Assembly: GCA_003971905.1 (NCBI GenBank)
Contig: RSEE01000145.1
Span: forward strand, 1-64,000
Length of the DNA stretch: 64,000 nucleotides
Direction: 5' to 3'
Origin: Moniliella sp. 'wahieum'
Lineage: Eukaryota; Basidiomycota; Moniliellomycetes; Moniliellales; Moniliellaceae
The notes beneath the pieces are model-generated. The model did no database searches and was not told where the DNA came from. It saw only the letters and a list, made by a program, of their open reading frames with translations. Shown piece after piece: positions 57,239 to 64,000 of this stretch; the stretch's first letter is position 1, and each line of letters starts with the position of its first letter. Both the position numbers and the translations under genes were made by a program.

Positions 57239-58166
57239 GAGTTACAATCTGATCCCCCCGGAAGGGGAGCGCTCTTCAAGCAAGCCCACCCCCAAGCCTA
57301 CAAGCCCAAGCTAAGCCGCCAAGCCCACAAGACCACCCGTCCTCCCGCCCAACAACACCACCGCCACAATCGGCACCTTACCGCCACAATCGGCATACTA
57401 CCGCCACAATCGGCATACTACCGCCACAATCGGCACACTCGTCCCCCACAGATGGGGCAATGATTTTTAGGGACAACACACGACGGAACAAAACGTGTCG
57501 GGTATCGTCAACGAGACGAAATTCCTCCAACGACAAAACGGCGCAGGCGAATCGCAGAAAGCGGGGGTGGCTGCTCATCAAGTGCCCCACCCACGGCTAC
57601 ACGCCCCGGATTGCCAATTCATCCGGGGCACCTGGGGAAAGGATGGGGGGGGTGGTCACCCAACTTCTTCCACTTCTCTTTTTCAACAACAAAGAGAACC
57701 CAAACAGATCAAGACGGTTGACGCATAGCGCCCGTTCATTTCCCATGCCCAATGGACCCCACTGGCACCAGGCATGCGGAACCAAACAACTACCAAACGC
57801 ATCCAATTTTGATGCCAAACGACCTTGGACCGCATTTACTCCAAGTTTCCAATTTTCTTTCACTACACCTATAACTGGTGCTTTTTACTTTTGCCCACCA
57901 AATCGCTTCGGGGCGCAACCCCTACTACTTTTACTTCTAAGACTTCTACAAGCATCTGGCGGTCGCACAATACACCAACCACAAGCGCTCGGCTCGTTCA
58001 GGTGTCATCCTGGACAGCGGGGGTGTAGGCCAGTCGTGTGGCCATGCACAACTCCAGGCCATTCGTCCCGGTTGCCACTCAAGTCCTCCCCTCTCTACAT
58101 CCACTGGCAGGAGCTCATCCCACAACCGATGTCTCCGGGTTCCCTGGCCAGCGGGGGTGATGACTG

Positions 58167-58397
58167 TGATCCTATGGCTCCCAGTCGGTAGACCAGGTTC
58201 GCCTCGGTTCCATCGGCTTCCACGCTGACGTCCCTGCGTGTCACTGTCCCTGTGCCCTGCACTCTCTCCTGTGTGACTCACTGTCCCTGTGCCTAGTCCA
58301 GCCTCCTATATAGATGCCTCTGTACCCAGACCCAACTCTGGCTCCAATCCATCACCTTCTCCTCATCCTTCTGCCCGTCCGGCTCCCTAGGCCAACA
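58167..58397 (+). repeat. inverted full LTR (3' LTR of the plus-sense unit)
   Basis: 231 bp, differing from its partner at least at CCTATGG versus CCTCTGG near 58171. It ends GCCAACA at 58397 and is followed by GCTGG (58398-58402), the right copy of the target-site duplication. Confidence 0.9.
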
Positions 58398-58402
58398 GCT
58401 GG

Positions 58403-59743
58403 CTACCCCAACCAGGCATCCCAGTCCAGAGTACCTAGCTAGTGCCGGCCGCTGCGCTCAGATCGCAGATCTCACACCTCGCCAGACGTCGCCCCGCCAC
58501 TCTGTACTCAGTAACTAGTAATACACAGTGTACTCAGGTACTTTCTGCGCTCATCCATCACACACCCACGCCACCCACCGCACCACGCCGCACTCGGGCA
58601 TATCACTCACTACCCACTCACGCCGTACAGCCACGCAAGACTAACCGAACGAGCCGGCCTGCCAGTTCGCGTCGACTCTGGCTCAACATTCGCCCCTGCC
58701 CACACTCAGTACTGCGCCTGCGCCTTCCCCACGTCTCTCCCATACAACACCACACGTGTCATATCCCAGCCTCGCCTACGCTCCAAGTAGGTGAAGTAGG
58801 ACTGATGCATCCAGTTTCACATTTCCACGTCCAATCCCCTACCCTACTGACCCTGATCGACCTGATCGATAATCGATAATCCCGATCGTTACAGCTATTT
58901 TTGTTTGCCATGCATCCCACCGCTTCTTGCCATCCATCCCACGGTCCTCGCCAAAGATAGTAATGCGCCCCAGATGGCAAAAAACGTCATGATGATGAGG
59001 CCGCAGAAAACTCCTATTATCCTACTACTATTACGCAAACGTTTCCGGGGGGGGCAGTCCTTGATAAGCAAACAAAAGTAGGGAGGATTCTTTGCTGAGA
59101 ATGGAGGAGAGAATATCCAAGGGACCTATATAGCCGTAATACAGCGCGCACAAACAATTCATCACCGACCGCCTCCAATACACTAACTGCCTAAGTATAC
59201 CTCCCCCCCATTCAAAAACATATACATCCTCATCGGTCAATCGATCATCTCAGATCTCTCATCGATCATCGAGATCGCCCGGATCTGCAGAAAAAGACGC
59301 GCCGACATTCGAGAATAGTATTCGGTGCGTGCCCCTGCTGTATCTGTCATCGATCATGGATTATCGCTGCCATGCTCGCCTGTACATCTCTGTTGACATA
59401 CATGTTGGTACAGAACGGTCGCCACCTGCCTTTGCCATCGACGCTCGTTGACCGCACCTATCAACCTATCAATCGCACCACGCGAGGCCTGAGGGGAAAC
59501 AAAATACGCAATCAGTTATTCTAGTCTAAGTAGTTCGCGTTCGCTTGTTCTCAGGTCCGAAGATCTAGATCTGCGGCCGAGCCAAAAAAAATCGTGCGCT
59601 GTTGGTCACGTTGGCCATGCACCGCGGGTTAAGAAGCTGCCACAGACCGAGGCTGGCGCTGGCGACCCGGAACTAGGCCTTCAATCGTCTGGCACCTGCC
59701 TCACGCGCTCACGCCTCGGGCCACACGCCCCGGGGCTCACGCC
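58403..59743. other. intergenic, nothing recognised
   Basis: C-rich sequence, GATCGATAATCGATAATCCCG near 58857-58882, and CTCATCGATCATCGAGATCG near 59258-59277. Short open frames have no motif. Confidence 0.45.
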
Positions 59744-61872
59744 TCACGTACTAGGCGGCTGGGCCAACATCCGATCCAAAAAGGGGAGGTAAGGGCCCTG
59801 GATCTGGGACCCCTGCTGGATCTGAGCGCGAGCGGCCGGGGGCACGTCATCAGACGCGTTGGGGTAGTAAGGATACTCTTGGGAAGGCGAAGCGAGTTCT
59901 TCGCGGGCGCGCACTGTGGCCACACCCGGGTCAGGCCGGAAGGGGGCAAGGTGAGCGGTAGCAAAGGCTGTGCGGAGCAGGCTGGGATGGGCAAAGAGGT
60001 CCATCCAAGGTCCACGTAGTGCCAGAACAAGTTTATTCGCGTGTGGCATGGTCTGCTCAAACCGATAACTCACCTCGAGATTCCCACCGTACCATCCTGA
60101 GCCTCGGACCAGCGGAAGTTCCGAGCTGAGCGAAGCTTCTACCCCACTCGACGTGCGGGAACGCGCGAGCACAGTCGCATCTAATGGGTCCAGAGCGTAT
60201 CCGAGCGAAGCAGGTGAGAACGCGAGGCTTACCCCGTTCTCCGATGCTAGCGTGACAAACGGATGAGAAAACCACGAGGGAAGCGAAAGGAGTAGCAGAC
60301 GGGTGGTGAGGGCCGGTCTGGTTGCCTCCCAATGCATGACGCGAAGAGAAATGGGCAAAATGGGCAAACCAAACAGCTGGCAACAACGCTTCTTCTTGCA
60401 CGTTGCCCGCGGACGACGAGGCAATAACAATAGCGTTGGGCGCAAGGAGAGAACCCAAGTGCCGACCGACATCGGTTACTCGGCTTTCCGAATCCCCTGC
60501 CGCCCTTGCCCCACAAGCCAAGGCGGCACAACAACAACGGGCGGGATGGCCGTCCCCGACGCGTTCACTGCATCGATCACGGTGACGTAAAAGTCGGTTT
60601 CACCCAGAGGCGGGAAATGCATACTTGACGGTGTGACGGGAGCGGAGGGCGTAGGACGTCCTTGTTGCTGCCCAGGGTTGGGAGTTGCCTCAGTCAGACG
60701 GAAAGGGTCGCCAGGAGAGACGTGGAAGACGCGCGCAGATGCGCGCCATAGGTCGTCCGGAGTCATAGAAGGGTGGGAAGCGAGAACGGAGGCGATTCGA
60801 CGGAAAAAGTGTTCGGCAGCTTGGATTGGCGTCTTGTCCTGCTCGGGAGGACGCTTCTTGCGGATAAAGTTGACGGCCCAGCTGGCTCCGACACTGGGGG
60901 ACGTGGATGTGGATTCGGAAGAAGGTTGGTCTTGCGCCAGAAGGTCGTTGGCCGCTTGGGCCACCAGTTGCGGCTGGGGCGACGTACCGATCGCATCAAG
61001 CTCCGTAAGATACGCCAGTAGCACACTCTCGTATGCTTCGGACAACTTGAAGTTGCGACTGGCACGATCCGCACGAGAAGGGTGGCCATGAAGGCGCCGT
61101 CGCAACCGTTCGCGCGGGACATTGAACTGTTTAGCAATTGCACGCATGCTGATTGCCTTGAGACCGTTAGGACCAACGACGTCCGAAGAAGAAACACTGC
61201 CCTCTCTCTGAGAGGCCGAGGCAGCCGTCGTCGTCGCGCCACCATTGGAGGCACCCGCTTCGTCCAGGAGGAGAGCTTGGCGTCGGGCATCCTCCGCTTG
61301 AGCGGCCTCATACGCCTCCTTGTAGGCAACAACGGCCTGGCGCATACGCACCTCGACAGCGTCGGCGGCCTGACGTTGTTGCTCCGCGAGCTGGGAGGCA
61401 GATTTGGCATAAAGATTCATCGAGCGACGGATGGCCTCGCCGGAAAACCCACCGGGAAAGTGGCCGGAAGCTTGGGCGCCAGCCTGGGCCGCGGCATGAT
61501 CGTCGTCGCGGTCGAGGCGCGAGGGGCGGCCACGGAGGCGGTTGCGCAGGCGCTCGCGTGGCACGCCGAACTGCTTGGCCAAGGAACGCATGGACGGTTT
61601 GGTCCCGCTCTGGCAATACACCAGCACGGCCTGCGTCACGCGCGTCTCGAGTGCCAGCGCCTCGTTCCGGCGCGTCTCGGCAGCAACATGGGCTCGGGAC
61701 GCTTGCGCGTGCGGGTTGACTTGGGCGGCGGGCCGGGCGCAGGCCCAGGCACAGCCGCAGGCACGGGCCCAGGCACAGGCACAGGTGCCCCGGGCACATT
61801 GGCGGTGGGAGCAGCGCCAGGCACGGGCGGCTGCTGCCCCGACGGCGGCGGGAGCGGGTAGGACGGGTGCAT
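59744..61872 (-). CDS. pogo/CENP-B-like protein with two psq-type HTH domains, probably a domesticated transposase
   Basis: ATG 61872 (MHPSYPLPPPSGQQ), then a Pro/Gly/Val-rich basic start and one frame change. Next come two helix-turn-helix units of almost the same sequence: MRSLAKQFGVPRERLRNRLR (about 61535-61595) and MRAIAKQFNVPRERLRRRLH (about 61090-61150), each followed by GxPSR. A CENP-B-type second domain follows (LVAQAANDLLAQD...SWAVNFIRKKRPP). Then comes the start of a DDE_1 core (DFYVTVIDAVNASGTAIPPV, first Asp kept). After a frame change, RLLLLSLPSWFSHPFVTLAS, followed by FSPASLGYALDPLDATV, aligns with the family's LLLLDGHxSH and LPPHSSHxLQPLDV, but the second catalytic Asp is Ser. 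Stop at 59744. Low copy with no inverted repeats seen, so it is likely a host gene; a DNA-binding role is inferred. Confidence 0.75.
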
Positions 61873-62110
61873 CGAGCCAGACGGGCGGCGCGGTGGTGGC
61901 AGCGCTGCGCCAACCCAAACCAAAACCCAGCCGGGCGACGACCGCTGCCACGCTGCGCGTCCACATGCCAGGTGGCACGTGGCAGGTGGCACCCACGCCC
62001 CCGCGGCGGAACCAGCCCATTCCGCCCCGCGCCCCACCGGCCTACCCGTTTAACAACCCCCCGGCAGGACAGCCACCTACCCCCCACGCCTGCACCCCGA
62101 GCCACTAGCC
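61873..62110. promoter_or_regulatory. bidirectional promoter region, 238 bp
   Basis: Short gap between two divergent start codons (61872 minus, 62111 plus). It contains CAGGTGGCACGTGGCAGGTG at about 61969-61988, a duplicated GGCACGTGG/GGTGGCA motif with an E-box CACGTG core. No TATA box was found. Confidence 0.4.
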
Positions 62111-63673
62111 ATGGCCGAGCAGCGTGGGCGGCGAGCCGTGCGGGAACGGTGTGAGGCGCGTGCCCGCGCCGCAGAGTACCTCGCCTCTGTCGTTCGCTGC
62201 GAGTCGCTCTGGCTCGGCAGCGTCCGCTTCACCCCCGCTGACCTGGCCCGCATCTTTGACACCACCCGCGCTCCTGCCCGCGCACGGACAGTGCGCCACA
62301 TGACGCTCGGTCTTTCTTCTGGCGCGTGTGCTCCAACCGGCTGCTCCTGCGTCAGGCACTCCCGGAGCAGCGTCTGCTGCCGTTGCTGCCGCTTCAGCCG
62401 AGGCGGCTGCCCTCGCTGTTCCCGAAGCATGGGTACCTGCTACCACGCTGACCACCCGCCTTGCCGCCGTCGCAGCCCATGCTGCTGTCTTTGCCGACGC
62501 ACTGGACGTGGCGGAAGAGAACCATGCTCGCTCACAACGCCAAGGCGGTCTGGCTTTGCTCCCCCCACTTCCTAAACTTGGTTCCACCATCTCCGCCCTG
62601 CGGCACCGTACTGCTCCTGGTTCCCTCGCCCCGCCCGCCGCACCCTCAGCCTCGGTCACCGACTCCCTCCCCCCATCTCCACAGAATACAAGCAGGACGT
62701 GGCGACGCGCAGAGTCGGTGAAAGATTCGGCGTCTGTCGGGTCGGGTGGCGCAGACCACAATGAGATGCTGCCCCATCCGGTCTCGCCGCTCCTCCAGAC
62801 GAGCAATGCTTCTGCCTCAGCTGCTGCTTCGGCTGCTGCCACAGTAGTTGAGGGCGTCACGGGCGATGGGGCCATGACGGTAATCGCCTTGGGTGAGGGG
62901 GATCCTAAAGGGGTCGCTGTGCTGTGCCATCCTCATGTCGGGTTCGCATTGGACTTTGGCAGGGTATTTACCTCCCTGGTCACGGTCGTCGTTCAAGCCT
63001 ATGCGCAGGTGGCTCAACTTTCCGATCCATTCAACGAGTTGGCAGAGGAGGCAGACTGGGATGCAGTCCCAGCCGTCATGGCCGATGCGTTTGTTCAGCT
63101 TGAGAGCGGGCTGCACAGGACGTTTTCCTGGATCGGACAGGAACTCGACCTGCTCGCACGACAAATCGTCCGAGAACAAATGGGCCAGATGGAATTGCTC
63201 TTGTCATCTTTAACTTCCTCGGCACCTCCTGTGCCACCCGTACCTTCGCTACCTAACTCGCCCCCGTCCCCCACGCCCGCCTCACGACATGCTAGCACAC
63301 TCCCTACCCCAGGCACATCCCCCTCTCCCACCCTGTCCACCGCACCCTCCCCCTCCACCCCGGCCATCGCAACCTTGTCCACCCCCACCCCCACCCCCCC
63401 ACACCCGCCTCCTCCTCCCTCGTCTTACCGCCCTCGGAGCGATCCGTGCTCCCAGTGCCAACTGAGCCGTCACCGTTGGCCCCCACCACCCCTCTCTCTC
63501 ACAACGTCCGCGCTAGTTGGGGGGAAGCCACACCGCGCCCCGCACCAGTGGCCATGCCCACGCCCGCGCCCAGTCCCACGCCCAGCCCCACGCCCAATCC
63601 CAATCCCAATCCCAATCCCAATCCCAATCCCAATCCCAATCCCAATCCCACCAATCCCAATTCGGATGTATGA
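62111..63673 (+). CDS. unrecognised protein with helical middle and Pro/Asn repeat tail
   Basis: Begins MAEQRGRRAVRERCEARARA, followed by EYLASVVRCESLWLGSVRFT and PADLARIFDTTRAP. After a frame change at about 62330 it runs through an Ala-rich region (AAALAVPEAWVPATTLTTRL, VAAHAAVFADALDVAEENHA), then FALDFGRVFTSLVTVVVQAY, AQVAQLSDPFNELAEEADWD, AVPAVMADAFVQLESGLHRT, FSWIGQELDLLARQIVREQM, a long amphipathic helical stretch. The tail is Pro/Ser/Thr-rich and ends in an Asn-Pro hexanucleotide repeat, stop 63671. Total about 520 residues. I recognise no family. Divergent pairing with the pogo-like gene may mean shared regulation. At least one more frame change lies near 63400. Confidence 0.55.
63593..63650. 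repeat. (CCCAAT)n hexanucleotide microsatellite
   Basis: Nearly ten CCCAAT units. In the gene's likely frame they encode Asn-Pro repeats near the C-terminus. Another frame gives Pro-Ile repeats. Confidence 0.9.
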
Positions 63674-64000
63674 AGCATCTGCGTTCTACCCAGGTTCGGT
63701 GTGCATTCAATATTCAGCATTCAGCATTCAGCCGTGCCGGCATGTCCAAGGTACATGTAGAGTCAGTCTGACTAGTCCCCCCCTGAGGCGTTGTTCTGAA
63801 AGAGAGATGGAGAAGGCGGCGGGCCAACCAATCATTAATCACGTGGATCATCGATCATGGATCACGTGCCCCCCCGGCAGACTCGGCACGCCATGCCGTA
63901 AGCACGAGCGCTCGCGCGGGGAGAAGGAGCGGGCGGCGCGGGGCGAGTGTGGGCCAGCGCGTGTGGCGCAACCTGGGCGGCGGGGAGCGCTGAGCCAGCC
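63674..64000. other. intergenic to window end
   Basis: ATTCAATATTCAGCATTCAG repeats near 63709-63730 and a cluster of GATCATCGATCATGGATCAC near 63846-63866. No gene is visible before the window ends. Confidence 0.45.

Larger units (their letters stand above)
52602..58397. mobile_element. tandem/inverted array of a non-autonomous LTR retroelement (TRIM-like), 5,796 bp
   Basis: Units of 1,161 bp (231-bp LTR plus 930-bp internal region) repeat head-to-tail at 52602, 53763 and 54924. Their translated frames are identical. A fourth at 56085 has lost about 450 bp after its LTR (unit 711 bp). A partial LTR at 56796-57007 then meets an inverted copy: LTR 57008-57238, internal 57239-58166, LTR 58167-58397. 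LTR ends are TG...CA (minus-strand sense TGATCCTCTGG...GCCAACA), with TATATAG inside. GAGTTACAATC or GAGCTACAATC adjoins each LTR as primer site and AGCGGGGGTG adjoins the other as polypurine tract. No gag or pol is encoded, so it is non-autonomous. GCTGG flanks the whole array. Confidence 0.9.

Noticed and set aside
52602-58397. Foldback or terminal-inverted-repeat DNA transposon
   Set aside because: Although the outer ends are inverted, the internal units show direct LTRs with TG...CA ends, a primer-site-like motif and a polypurine tract, which fit an LTR element.
59744-61872. Active pogo element
   Set aside because: No terminal inverted repeats or TA duplication seen nearby, and the DDE core appears to lack one Asp.
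1-64000. tRNA or snRNA genes
   Set aside because: I scanned for B-box-like GGTTCGAATCC patterns and cloverleaf arms and found none convincing; a covariance-model search would be decisive.

Overview
The window is GC-rich nuclear DNA of a fungus, most probably a basidiomycete. The signs are a fungal-type 5S rRNA gene, a HOG1 MAP kinase, fungal-only families (HAL4/SAT4-type kinase, KRE9/KNH-type wall protein), short introns (mostly 57-95 nt) with GTAYGT-like donors and CTAAC/CTGAC branch sites, and a Ty1/copia retrotransposon. Class and species cannot be fixed from the sequence alone. Many otherwise well-conserved genes are broken by single-base indels, often in homopolymers (HOG1 needs one extra T in a T-run; the glycogen debranching enzyme changes frame perhaps 20 times). 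This looks more like an unpolished long-read assembly than mass pseudogenisation, so gene models here are read across frames.

Layout. 1-2.1 kb: a 40-bp tandem array, then three ~138-bp repeats carrying telomere-like CCCTAACCCTA, then a single 5S rRNA gene; this looks subtelomeric or repeat-rich. 2.5-5.2 kb (-): HAL4/SAT4-like kinase. 5.2-9.6 kb: no identifiable gene, with a decayed 71-81 bp tandem repeat. 9.7-20.8 kb (+): HOG1, a KRE9/KNH-like GPI-type wall protein, EMC6 of the ER membrane complex, and the glycogen debranching enzyme. 21.1-27.0 kb: a complete young Ty1/copia element (-) with identical LTRs and a 5-bp target duplication. 27.7-32.7 kb (-): NEM1-like phosphatase and a PEP12-type syntaxin. 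33.8-38.4 kb (+): an Atos/FAM214-like protein and a candidate eIF4E-binding protein. 39.2-40.1 kb (-): DyP/YfeX-type peroxidase. 41.7-52.3 kb (-): a giant low-complexity and coiled-coil protein. 52.6-58.4 kb: a 5.8-kb array of a non-autonomous LTR element (TRIM-like). 59.7-63.7 kb: a divergent pair made of a pogo/CENP-B-like, apparently domesticated transposase (-) and an unrecognised protein (+).

The most unusual structure is the 52,602-58,397 array. Four head-to-tail LTR-internal units meet an inverted unit at a 212-bp palindrome. The whole block is flanked by one GCTGG duplication and has the same LTR end (CCAACA when read outward) at both borders. The LTR-adjacent motif GAGTTACAATC is shared with the copia element, suggesting a common reverse-transcription primer and therefore cross-mobilisation. 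Other points worth a look are an in-frame UAG between gag and pol of the copia element, hexanucleotide (dipeptide-coding) repeats scattered through many unrelated genes, and a pogo-like transposase that appears to have lost a catalytic Asp.
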